A stretch of 40,000 nt of DNA, from positions 311,272 to 351,271 of the forward strand of contig CAUYUJ010014553.1 of the NCBI GenBank assembly GCA_963575745.1. Direction: 5' to 3'. The position numbers were made by a program, and so were the translations under genes. Below are positions 28,605 through 37,520 of the stretch, piece by piece. The first letter of the stretch is position 1. Every line of letters begins with the position of its first letter. The notes beneath the pieces are model-generated. The model saw only the letters and a list, made by a program, of their open reading frames with translations. It ran no database searches and was not told where the DNA came from. Source of the DNA: Prorocentrum cordatum. Taxonomy: Eukaryota > Sar > Dinophyceae > Prorocentrales > Prorocentraceae.

Positions 28605-29780
28605 CACCCAGTTCGGCACATCCCTCACGCGTTTCGTGGCCCCATAGGGAGCTCCACCGAAGGCCCCAGTGCTGCCGCCCGCATGCGTCACGCACACTCA
28701 ATTCGGCACACCCCTCACGCGCTTCGTGGCCCCATAGGGAGCTCCAGCGAAGGCCCAAGTGCTGCCGCCCGCATGCGTCACGCACACTCAATTCGGCACA
28801 CCCCTCACGCGCTTCGTGGCCCCATAGGGAGCTCCACCGAAGGCCCCAGTGCTGCCGCCCGCATGCGTCCCGCACACTCATTTCGGCACACCTCTCACGC
28901 GTTTCGTGGCCCCATAGGGAGCTCCACCGAAGGCCCCAGTGCTGCCGCCCGCATGCGTCACGCACACCCAATTCGGCACACACCAAGCACAGTGCGACAG
29001 GCCCCCCCATTTCCCGCGGTTTCGTGGCCCCATAGGGAGCTCCACCGAAGGCCCCAGTGTGCATGCCCCGCATGCGTCCCGCACACTCATTTCGGCACAC
29101 CCCTCACACGTTTCGTGGCCCCATAGGGAGCTCCACCGAAGGCCCCAGTGGCTGCCGCCCGCATGCGTCCCGCACACCCATTTCGGCACACCCCTCACAC
29201 GTTTCGTGGCCCCACAGGGAGCTCCACCGAAGGCCCCAGTGCTGCCGTCCGCATGCGTCCCGCACACCCATTTCGGCACACCCCTCACACGTTTCGTGGC
29301 CCCATAGGGAGCTCCACCGAAGGCCCCAGTGGCTGCCGTCCGCATGCGTCCCGCACACCCATTTCGGCACACCCCTCACACGTTTCGTGGCCCCATAGGG
29401 AGCTCCACCGAAGGTCCCAGTGGGTGTGCCCGCATGCGTCCCGCACACCCATTTCGGCACACCCCTCACACGTTTCGTGGCCCCATAGGGAGCTCCACCG
29501 AAGGTCCCAGTGGGTGTGCCCGCATGCGTCCCGCACACCCATTTCGGCACACCCCTCACACGTTTCGTGGCCCCATAGGGAGCTCCACCGAAGGTCCCAG
29601 TGGGTGTGCCCGCATGCGTCCCGCACACCCATTTCGGCACACCCCTCACACGTTTCGTGGCCCCATAGGGAGCTCCACCGAAGGTCCCAGTGGGTGTGCC
29701 CGCATGCGTCCCGCACACCCATTTCGGCACACCCCTCACACGTTTCGTGGCCCCATAGGGAGCGCCACCGAAGAAGATAT
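28605..29780 (+). repeat. 90-bp satellite, about 13 units
   Basis: GGCACA of successive units lies at 28615, 28705, 28795, 28885 and 28975, then (after one aberrant unit at 28981-29090) at 29094, 29185, 29275, 29366, 29456, 29546, 29636 and 29726. The unit is TTCGGCACACCCCTCACACG, TTTCGTGGCCCCATAGGGAG, CTCCACCGAAGGYCCCAGTG and a variable CTGCCGCCCGCATGCGTCCC part. The last five units are almost identical; the first ones differ more. Long ORFs on both strands come from the period being divisible by three. Confidence 0.97.
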
Positions 29781-30009
29781 TCACAATTGCGGTACTCACA
29801 ATTGCATATGGTTGGGTCCTTCGCCAGGATATATTTTTTTTCTGGGGGGCTATTTCCCAACCCTCCTGCGTTGGGTTCTCGGTTTGAATAGAGCACTGCT
29901 CGCGCGAACCTTCCTTCCTTCCCTCCTTCCCCCCTGCCTTTTACCTCGCTCGTCGCTGCGTGCCAGCCTGCCTCCTACCTGGTCATCCCTGTGCCACTTT
30001 CGAGGGCTG
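29781..30009. other. Array boundary and spacer, with duplicated flank
   Basis: It holds the second copy (29857-29935) of the flank seen at 28301-28389, then unique sequence with CTTCC runs. No gene is seen. Confidence 0.5.
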
Positions 30010-30770
30010 CTGGGGGCTGCGACCTGTGAAACTGTCGCCACTTTCGAGGGCTGCTGAGGGGCACAGCACAGTGGGTACCCACCGCAGACTCAAATTAGAC
30101 CTCGCCATCCCTGGGGGGCTGCGATCTGTGAAACTGTCGCCACTTTCGAGGGCTGCTGAGGGGCACAGCACAGTGGGTACCCACCGCAGACTCAAATTAG
30201 ACCTCGCCATCCCTGGGGGGCTGCGATCTGTGAAACTGTCGCCACTTTCGAGGGCTGCTGGGGGCCAGCACAGTGGGTACCCACCGCAGACTCAAATTAG
30301 ACCTCGCCATCCCTGGGGGGCTGCGATCTGTGAAACTGTCGCCACTTTCGAGGGCTGCTGAGGGGCACAGCACAGTGGGTGCAGACTCAAATTAGACCTC
30401 GCCATCCCTGGGGGGCTGCGATCAGGGGCACAGCACAGTGGGTACCCACCGCAGACTCAAATTAGACCTCGCCATCCCTGGGGGGCTGCGATCTGTGAAA
30501 CTGTCGCCACTTTCCTGCTGGGGGGCACAGCACAGTGGGTACCCACCGCAGACTCAAATTAGACCTCGCCATCCCTGGGGGGCTGCGATCTGTGAAACTG
30601 TCGCCACTTTCGAGGGCTGCTGAGGGGCACAGCACAGTGGGTACCCACCGCAGACTCAAATTAGACCTCGCCATCCCTGGGGGGCTGCGATCTGTGAAAC
30701 TGTCGCCACTTTCGAGGGCTGCTGAGGGGCACAGCACAGTGGGTACCCACCGCAGACTCAAATTAGACGC
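30010..30770 (+). repeat. 102-bp satellite, about eight units, some shortened
   Basis: Each unit holds CTGTGAAACTGTCGCCACTT, CGAGGGCTGCTGAGGGGCAC, AGCACAGTGGGTACCCACC, GCAGACTCAAATTAGACC and TCGCCATCCCTGGGGGGCTG. Full units are spaced 102 bp. The third lacks a few bases after GGGGG, the fourth and fifth are truncated. GTGGGTACCCAC is a perfect 12-bp palindrome in nearly every unit. Confidence 0.95.
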
Positions 30771-31128
30771 CGCTTTCGTCCTTGTTCTCCTCCTGCAGTC
30801 ACCTTCCCTCTGCCGCTGCCGTGCTGATGGCTCGGCTTCCCGCACGTTTTTCTTATGCTCTGCGTTCCCGACTCCCCATGTCCTCTTCGAGCCTGTAGCT
30901 GTCGCCCCTCGTCCTTGTATGGTTCTCCTGCGCATCATGCCATCGGCGCGTGTCCCAAGTAGCTTACACATCAAGTTGATTGTCCATGCAAGTTTCGGCC
31001 AACTCCTCGTTTCCATTGATACAAATGGGTTGGGTACGTCACAGGGTAATTTTGGATGTTTTTGGGCTACCTTTTCTCTCTCGCGCCCAACATCCCCCTG
31101 CAGGAGGACATGCCCGACCTGATTTCAG
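30771..31128. other. Unique sequence ending in a 3' splice-site-like stretch
   Basis: No gene recognised. Near 31090-31118 CCCCCTGCAGGAGGACATGCCCGACC resembles the right end of the 32331-32492 element. It ends CTGATTTCAG, a good 3' splice-site shape. Confidence 0.4.
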
Positions 31129-31252
31129 GGGGCAGCTGCGGAGCAGCTCCGGGGACGGCGTGTCTGTGAGCGGCTGGCTGGACTCGGGGTCCGAGGCCGC
31201 GGGCCGCGGCGCGGGCCATCCGCAGAGGACAATCACAGCAGGGGCTTCGTAG
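31129..31252 (+). CDS. Candidate exon, unrecognised
   Basis: After CTGATTTCAG the second reading phase encodes GQLRSSSGDGVSVSGWLDSG and continues SEAAGRGAGHPQ before reaching a TAG at 31250. Third positions are almost all G or C up to about 31225. It could be a last exon or an exon with a donor before the stop. No motif is recognised. Confidence 0.3.
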
Positions 31253-31277
31253 AACCCGCGGGCCTGGAGTGGGTATG

Positions 31278-31489
31278 TCTAGGCCTCCTAGATGGGGTCG
31301 GAGTAGCATCGCCGATGCATCCGCGATGCGGCTCGATGCGGAGCCCGATCTCCCCCACGCTGACGTCGCCGATGCATGGTCCACGTCGACGATGCATCAC
31401 CGGTGCATAGCCGATGCATCGCCGATGTATCGGCGATGCGGCGCGATCCTCCGACCCCATCTACTCCGACCCCATCCAGGAGGCCTCTA
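31278..31489. mobile_element. 212-bp TIR element with 5-bp target duplication GTATG
   Basis: The left TCTAGGCCTCC, GATGGGGTCGGAGTAG pairs with the right CTACTCCGACCCCATCC, GGAGGCCTCTA. GTATG flanks both sides (31273-31277 and 31490-31494). The interior is rich in GCATCGCCGATGC-type palindromes, as in 10511-10744. It has no coding capacity. Confidence 0.9.
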
Positions 31490-31494
31490 GTATG

Positions 31495-32330
31495 GCTGGT
31501 TTTCGGTAGCTGCGGAATTGCGTGAGGCTTGAATAACATGGACAATGGCCGATCGACATTTTTCATCAATGGCCGATGAGTTGGCTAGGTTGTGTGTTTA
31601 GGATCGTTTCGATATCCTCTTCCCGCTGGCTACGTTTCCTTATTGGCTGCTGTCCGTTCATGTACGATCATCCGAGTTGCCTAAGCGATGGTGGATGATA
31701 TCCTGAGCTTGTCTGAAGGGGGGCAACGCTGGGAACGTCTCACCAATGTAAACCGAGTGAAACTCGCAGTCCATGGACCGAGTGGAACTCGCAGTCCGTT
31801 GCGGCTCACAGTCCCTGTCTCCTCGTTCCCCTCCTGTTGCTCCTCAGCTCCTCCATCACAATCTTTCCCATTCCCAGCCTCCTCGCCCCACCGTCACGGG
31901 CACGAGCACGCTCCCATCCGATGCAAACGTGCGAATTTTCGGCCTCCGCACGGAGGTGCTTCTGCAGTTCTCCACGTGCTGTCCTCCTGCAGGCTACAGT
32001 CGGGGCCCTGAAGAAGGAACCCTTTTCGTTGGGGAGGGGCTCCGCGTTCCTTAAGTGTTTCGCAGCTTGCCTCAGGTTTCCCTTAGGTTTTCGATACGAA
32101 ATCGAAGGTTAACTCATGGAAAGAAGGGGCCTCGTTCCTTATTTTGGGCTCTTTAGGTCGAGGCCCCGACTGTACAGGGTATGCCTCCTCCCTCCCACTG
32201 GTGGGAGGAGGGAGGAGGGAGCGGAGGAGGTGGGCCGAGGGTCCGGCGGGGGGAGCGCAGGGATGCCTGCTCGAGCGTGCGGGTGCAGCACCAGTCGAAG
32301 CGTGGAGCCTCCATCCGCGCCCGCCGAGTG
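31495..32330. other. Unique sequence with weak ORFs
   Basis: A 107-codon plus-strand ORF (31688-32011, starting MVDDILSLSEGGQRWERL) and an overlapping 93-codon ORF have no motif and moderate third-position bias. A hairpin CTCCCTCCCAC TG GTGGGAGGAGGGAG lies near 32192-32216. No gene is accepted. Confidence 0.35.
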
Positions 32331-32492
32331 TGAAGGCGGGCCTGTCCCTCTGCAGGAGGAGTATTCAAACACAGTTTAAACAAAAGTCTGGGGACGATTC
32401 TTTGAGTATTTTTTTTGCCATTCTCGAGTGTTCTTTGAACATTTTTGACTTTTCCTCGAACATTCCCCTGTAGGGGGACAGGCCCGACTTAA
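32331..32492. mobile_element. 162-bp TIR element with 8-bp target duplication GCCGAGTG
   Basis: The left TGAAGGCGGGCCTGTCCC pairs with the right GGGACAGGCCCGACTTAA, and pairing continues through CTGCAGG against CCTGTAG and ATTC against GAACATT. GCCGAGTG occurs exactly at both borders (32323-32330, 32493-32500). The centre is AT-rich. The 8-bp duplication separates it from the 5-bp group and is the length typical of hAT-type transposons. It has no ORF. Confidence 0.93.
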
Positions 32493-32649
32493 GCCGAGTG
32501 CACTGTGGGACTCCAGGTCTCCAGGAAGAGCGGACAACTCTGCCTGGGATGTCGGCGCCTCGGCGACATTCGCTCGTGTTGCCCCCTGCGGTGGTCATAC
32601 AGACCAGGATGCATGGCGCACCCTGCCTGCCACGTTTGGAGGAAGCAAG

Positions 32650-33234
32650 ATGTGCAAGTCTTGCTGTTCCTTCCTTGCCCACACGCCTGGGGGCTCAGAT
32701 CCAGCGCTGTTCGGAACTGAACCAGAACTACAGTCAACCCGCATAGTAAGGATGGGCAACCTCCCCAAGGGTACCCTTGCATCCTGGCCTCCTCGGTCCA
32801 TCCTTCGCCGCTTTCGCTGGCCGCGCCCCGCTCGAAAAGCTTCGAAATGGGCGTCCAAGGCCCTTGCATCCTCATCGCGCATCCTTGCTATACTGGTTGA
32901 CTGGAAGACCAGAGCTCGGCCAGTTTTCGCACCCGTGGGGCATCATCCCGGGTCAAGGCCAGGCTGGCAGAGGCCCTTTCTGCCAGCGAGAATGCTGTTG
33001 CGTGAAGACTCGCACGAGCTTGTGGACTGCCGCGTGGCTCGATTCCACTGCGTCCGCCCACGAGGCTGGTTAGTCAAGTCACGGTCACCCTCTTGGGAAG
33101 CTGCGATTCCCACCTGGTTTCCCCAAGTCGTTCCAGCGAGCTTGCTCGGAATGTGCTTGTCCTGCCGGTGTCCTCATGCGGCGGGGGTGGGAGGGAAGCA
33201 TGTTGCTTCAGCGATGCGCTGCGCGCCGAGCTGA
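32650..33234 (+). CDS. Unrecognised 194-codon ORF
   Basis: It starts MCKSCCSFLAHTPGGSDP and has a balanced composition with basic stretches (ILRRFRWPRPARKASKWASK). The sequence is not repetitive and no other frame is clearly better. Third-position bias is weak, no splice sites or domain are recognised, and the ORF ends at the start of a minisatellite. It could be a real exon or chance. Confidence 0.22.
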   Translation: MCKSCCSFLAHTPGGSDPALFGTEPELQSTRIVRMGNLPKGTLASWPPRSILRRFRWPRPARKASKWASKALASSSRILAILVDWKTRARPVFAPVGHHPGSRPGWQRPFLPARMLLREDSHELVDCRVARFHCVRPRGWLVKSRSPSWEAAIPTWFPQVVPASLLGMCLSCRCPHAAGVGGKHVASAMRCAPS

Positions 33235-33705
33235 GCAAGGCCACTGTGCCAGCACAGCCTGCGTTCTTATTTCTACGGCGCCCGCGCGAGTGGAACACGT
33301 CCACCGTGCCTGTGTCCGCGAATGGTCTTCCTTGTTGTTGCTCGCCGAGTGAAACACGTTCACCGTGCCGGCAACATCATTACGCTGAGAATGTCTAGTC
33401 TTGCCAGGATCCTCGTGATGCAGGATTTGGCACTGTGCCAGCACAGCCTGCGTTCTTATTTCTACGGCGCCCGCGCGAGTTAAACACGTCCACCGTACCT
33501 GTGTCCGCGAATGGTCTTCCTTTTTGTTGCTCGCCTTGCCAGGATCCTCGTGATACAGGATTTGAGGAATTTTAATTTGTTTGGACGATGTTTTGCGCGC
33601 CGAGTGGAACACGTCCATCGTGCCGCCGCAGCATTCGTCCTCGTGTTGACGCTGCTCGCCGAGTGAGGCACTCGTCCGCCGTGCTGGCAACGTCATTCTG
33701 CGTGC
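33235..33705 (+). repeat. Minisatellite of about 190-bp units, truncated
   Basis: GCACTGTGCCAGCACAGCCT, TGCGTTCTTATTTCTACGGC, GCCCGCGCGAGTNNAACACG, TCCGCGAATGGTCTTCCT, TTGTTGCTCGCC and CTTGCCAGGATCCTCGTGAT run once from 33240 and again from 33433. Shorter GAGTGGAACACGTCCACCGTGCC-like pieces recur to 33690. The 260-codon minus-strand ORF here reflects the repeat. Confidence 0.85.
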
Positions 33706-33709
33706 GTGC

Positions 33710-34570
33710 TTCATGCGAGCCACGAGCCAGAAGACATGGTGCATCTCTGCCCAGGGAAATAAGAAAGCTCCAAGAGGGCCCCGAGAGATCTCCAGGTCAC
33801 CCGGGCCCCAGCAGGCCCCCAAGAGGCCCCAAAGAGGCCCCCCCGAGGCGAGGCGGTTCAACTGCGCCCAATACATTAACAGTAATCCGAACACGGACGT
33901 AAGCATAAGCAGGACAGGTTTTAAGCATTGGCGGTTACTCGAATGATTTGTGTTTTTTTTCATAGTGGTATTGTGGTTTGCTCCCTGCAATGTGTATTAC
34001 GCGTATAAGTATTGGCGGTTACTCGAATGATTTGTGATTGCTGGTTCATAGCAGTATTGTGGTTTGCTACCTGCAATGTGTATTACGCGTGCAACCAATT
34101 CATTTGAAAGAAGATGTGTTGTGCAATTCCGGGGCTTTCGAGCGGTGTGTTTGCACATGGGTTGTTTCGTGGAAGCGTGTGTGCGTTTCAGTACAAGCTC
34201 GCCTTGCGAGGGCGAAGTCACGCATATCGTTGCGAAAACGAATAGGTGGTCTTGGGGCCCGCCTGGGCCGTCTTGATGCCATCTTGGGCATCTTGGGTCG
34301 ATCTTTGGGCGACTTAGGGCCCTCTTGGACATCCCCTGGGGCTTTTCGGGGCCCAGGAAGGCCCCCAAATGGCCCCAACATGGCTCCAAGAGGGCCCGAA
34401 ACTTAACACACATTTCACCCAACACGCTCTGCAACAAGGAGTCGGTTCGTGTCAAATGTGTGCTACATTTCGGGCCCTCTTGAAGGCCTCTTAGGGCCCT
34501 CAGAGGGCTCCCGCCGGGCGCCAAGATGGCCCAGGAGGGTTCCAAGACGGTCCCAAGATGGCTCCAAGAG
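33710..34570 (-). repeat. Dispersed element copy II, inverted relative to 16490-17275
   Basis: Collinear with copy I on the opposite strand. An internal tandem duplication is present here: TAATACACATTGCAGG, CAAACCACAATAC and AATCATTCGAGTAACCGCCA occur twice about 90 bp apart (33920-34085 on the plus strand). Copy I has a single version. Confidence 0.85.
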
Positions 34571-34584
34571 GAACATGGTCCGAT

Positions 34585-34734
34585 GCGCGCTCTCTCTCTC
34601 TCTCTCGTTGTTTTTTTTGTTTTTTGTTTTTTTTTAAATATTATTGTTTTAAGTTTTTTTTTGTTTTTTTTTGTTTTTTGTTTTTTTTTCTCTCTCCAAT
34701 TTCTCTCTCTCTCTCACGCATATATATATATATC
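34585..34734 (+). repeat. (CT)n, T-rich, (CT)n and (AT)n patches
   Basis: CTCTCTCT near 34590, poly-T with G spacers 34608-34690, CTCTCT again and (AT)n at 34722-34733. Confidence 0.9.
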
Positions 34735-35460
34735 ATCTCACCTCATCTCATCTCATCTCATATCATACCATATCATCTCATCTCGTCCCAGAACATCTCA
34801 TCTCATCACATCTCAGTTCATATCATGCCACCTCGTATCATATCATCTCATCTAACCCCGTCTCATATCATGCCATCTCATCTCATCGCACCTCGTCCTA
34901 TCTATCATCATCGCATCTGATCTCATATCACCTCGTAGCATCTCGAAGTTCATACCATCTCATATCATTATACGTCAGCTCATCTCATCACATCTCATCT
35001 CACCTCATCTAGTATCTTTTCACCACTTTTTGTATTACACCGTTACATGCCAGTTCATAGCACCTCACATCATCTCATCTCGTTTCATCTCATACCATAC
35101 CATATAGTCTCATACCATACCACCACCTATCAGATCATATAATATCATGCCATACCGTCCCGTACCATCTCGCTTATTGTCATCTCATCCCTCCTCATCT
35201 CATATCATCACATATCCTGTCAGTTCATATCATTTCATTTCACAGTATCTCGCCCCATCTCCTGTCATTTATTTCCATCTAGTATCATCTCATATCATCC
35301 CAACTCATTTCGTATACTTTCAGCTCAGTACGTATTATGCAATCCCATCTCATCACATCTCATAGCACTTCGTCTCATCACATAACATGCCATATAATCG
35401 CATATCATCTCGTCTCAACTCATCCCATCTCATCTCATCCCATCTCAGTTCACATCGTCT
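34735..35460 (+). repeat. Degenerate pentanucleotide (CATCT)n array
   Basis: CATCT, CATAT, CACCT and CGTCT words follow each other for about 725 bp, mostly in 5-bp steps, with drift increasing toward 35030-35330. The translated Ser/His/Ile ORFs are artefacts. Confidence 0.9.
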
Positions 35461-35735
35461 GATCTCTCTCTCTCTCTCACTCCTTCCTCCCTCTCCCTCT
35501 CCCCCTCTCTTCCCCTTCCCCCTTCCCTCCCTTCCTCCCCCTTCCTCCTTCCCTCCCTCCCTCGTCCTCCTTCCCTCCCTCTCATCCCCCTAGCTGCCGC
35601 GACCCTGACCGCCGTCCGGTTTTAGGACGAGCGGCCAGAGGGGCGAGGCGTGAAAGGACGTACGTTCCGGGAAACAAATCTCCCCCTCCCGCCCATCCGT
35701 TCTTCCCTTCCTCTCGTCTTCCCCTCCCCTCGAGC
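35461..35735 (+). repeat. C/T-rich tract interrupted by a short unique insert
   Basis: (CT)n, then CCTTCC and CCCTCC runs to 35590, a unique GC-rich piece to 35680, then TTCTTCCCTTCCTCTCGTCT and CCCCTCCCCTCGAG directly before an exon-like segment. Confidence 0.85.
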
Positions 35736-35738
35736 GAG

Positions 35739-35845
35739 GCGTCCTTCCACTACGTGTTCCGCCGCTACCTCTCTGCCGCCAAGGCGCGCGCGCGCGCTGT
35801 CACCAGAGAGGGCCTCGCCGCTGCTCCGCCGCGGCAGGGGGCAGA
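35739..35845 (+). CDS. Candidate exon with pyrimidine tract and GTGAGT donor
   Basis: The segment follows a 30-nt pyrimidine tract ending CGAGCGAG (two possible AG positions) and stops at GCAGA followed by GTGAGTCGG, a textbook GT donor. From its first base the frame reads ASFHYVFRRYLSAAKARARA and then VTREGLAAAPPRQG, with high G+C third positions and no stop. The aromatic/basic helix-like stretch is unlike the low-complexity surroundings. No family is recognised. Upstream lies a 1-kb CT-rich region and downstream a (GAG)n tract, both plausibly intronic. Confidence 0.45.
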
Positions 35846-35908
35846 GTGAGTCGGGAGGGTTGGGTGGTGGGGGGAAGGGAGATGACTTCGGGGCGCCCCT
35901 CCCCCCCC

Positions 35909-36172
35909 CCCGAGGAGGAGGAGGAGGAGGAGGAGGAGGAGGAGGAGGAGGAGGAGGAGGAGGAGGAGGAGGAGGAGGAGGAGGAGTAGGGGAGGATGAG
36001 GAGGAGGACGAGGAGGACGAGGCATGAGGAGGATGAGGAGGACCAGGAGGACGAGGAGGGGAAGGAGGAGGAGGAAGACGAGGAGGAGGAGGAGGCGGAA
36101 AAGGAGGAGAAGAAAGAGGAGGAGGAGGAGGAGGAGGCGGAGGAGGACGAGGAGGGAGAGGAGGAGTCTGAT
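35909..36172 (+). repeat. (GAG)n polypurine tract
   Basis: Purine-only GAG triplets to about 35985, then GAG with GAC, GAT and GCG interruptions. Confidence 0.95.
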
Positions 36173-36333
36173 AGTACTTACCCCAGTAATAATACGAACA
36201 ATGACAACACGAACACTAAACAAACAATACTAATACGAAGGAGAGGAATATTCAGGATAAGAGAACTAAACATCAGCAACATAATATACATATTAATGTG
36301 ACTGGTAAAATTAATTACACGACACTAACAATA
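36173..36333. other. A-rich spacer
   Basis: A-rich DNA with AATAC and AACAC words. No gene is seen. Confidence 0.5.
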
Positions 36334-36337
36334 CTGA

Positions 36338-36394
<57 letters not shown>

Positions 36395-36404
36395 GACTAC
36401 TACG

Positions 36405-36453
<49 letters not shown>
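36334..36453 (+). repeat. (ACT)n array
   Basis: About 40 ACT triplets with two CGACTACTA interruptions. It is the complement of the (TAG)n part of 17434-17850. Confidence 0.95.
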
Positions 36454-36690
36454 ATATTAATGATAACAGCAAGTTGCGTGATGCTCATAGTACTCTTAAT
36501 ACTAAGAGTGGTATGACGAAGCAGACGAATGAGAAATAGGTGGTTCCCCCCAGAGCCCCCACGTTTTTTGTAGGTTGTTTTTTCGAGGTTGAGATCGTGA
36601 CCGGTTTGCGTTTGCGGACGTCAGAGTTCTCTGACGTTCACGTTCCGCGAGCTCGCTCTGGAAAAAACAACTTTACCAATTCAATTTTCC
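36454..36690. other. Unique spacer
   Basis: No repeat or coding signal is recognised. CGGACGTCAGAGTTCTCTGACGTTC near 36613 forms a small inverted repeat. Confidence 0.4.
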
Positions 36691-37520
36691 AATTCTCTGG
36701 CGCTGAACCGACTCCGGCTTCAGGCTCTGGAGAGGATTGGAACACCGCAAACCCTGCGAAAACCCAGTTCTTCCAATTTTCTGGCGCTGAACCGTTTCCG
36801 CCTTCAGGTTCTGAGGAGATCGGCAGATAGGAGGCCACATGCGAACCCTACCCCACCCTCCCACGAATTCTAAGGGGGGAGGTGGATTTCACATCGCTCG
36901 GGAGGTCCCGAACGAAGTGAACCTCACCTCCCCCCTTAGAACTCGTGGGAGCGTGGGGTAGGGTTCGCATGTGGCCTCCTAGCAGAGCGCAAACCCTGAG
37001 AAAACCCATTTTTTCCACTTTTCCAATTCTCTGGCGCTGAACCTTCCCCGTCCTGGTTCCAGGGAGATCGGCAGAGCGCAAACTGTAGGAACACCCAGGT
37101 TTTCCAATTTTCCAACTCTGGCAGAGAAGTGCCTGGACGCGGGACGGTTCAGCGCCAGAGCATTGGAAAATTGAGAAATTGTGTTTTTACAGGGTTCGCA
37201 CTCTTCCGATCACTCTGGAGCGAAACTGCAGAAAGGCTTAACGCCAGAGAATGGGAAGATTTTGGACATAGGGTTTCTACGGGGCTTGCACTCTCCCGAT
37301 CACTCTTGAGTGAAACGGCGCAGACGGTTTAGCACCAGAGACTTGGAAAATTGGAAACATAGGGTTTTCACAGGGTTTGTTCTCTCTTGGTCATTCCAGA
37401 GCCATGACGGGAACAGGTTCAGCGCCAGAGACTTAGAACATTGGGAAATTAGGTTTCTACATGGTGTAGATAACCCGCCCTCTCCAGAGCCAGAAGGCAG
37501 ACGGTTCAGCGCCAGAGAAT
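36691..37520. repeat. Minisatellite of 84-92-bp units that reverses orientation near 37115
   Basis: Units in forward orientation (TCTCTGGCGCTGAACCG, GAAAACCCANTTTTTCCA) start near 36697, 36781 and 37031. From 37140 the reverse complement appears (GGTTCAGCGCCAGAG, TGGAAAATTG, AGGGTTT) near 37145, 37235, 37330, 37418 and 37502. The two halves form a large inverted repeat with a short junction. Confidence 0.88.
36828..36981. mobile_element. 154-bp TIR element with 5-bp target duplication GCAGA
   Basis: TAGGAGGCCACATGCGAACC, CTACCCCAC, TCCCACGA and TTCTAAGGGGGGAGGT on the left are mirrored on the right up to GGGTTCGCATGTGGCCTCCTA, almost without mismatch. GCAGA flanks it (36823-36827, 36982-36986). 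Removing the element and one GCAGA gives GAGATCGGCAGAGCGCAAAC, exactly the sequence of the intact unit at 37070-37085. It has no ORF. Confidence 0.96.

Noticed and set aside
28605-29780. CRISPR-like appearance of the 90-bp direct repeats
   Set aside because: The whole unit repeats. There are no unique spacers between short constant repeats, and the host is eukaryotic.
28564-29896. ORFs of 164-335 codons with RMRPAHPFRHTPHTFRGPIG-type repeats
   Set aside because: They come from the 90-bp satellite, also divisible by three. No sign of a start, splice sites or codon bias independent of the repeat.
33208-33990. 260-codon minus-strand ORF as a transposon protein
   Set aside because: Its right half is a minisatellite translation and its left half a dispersed repeat. 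No transposase, integrase or reverse-transcriptase motif is visible.
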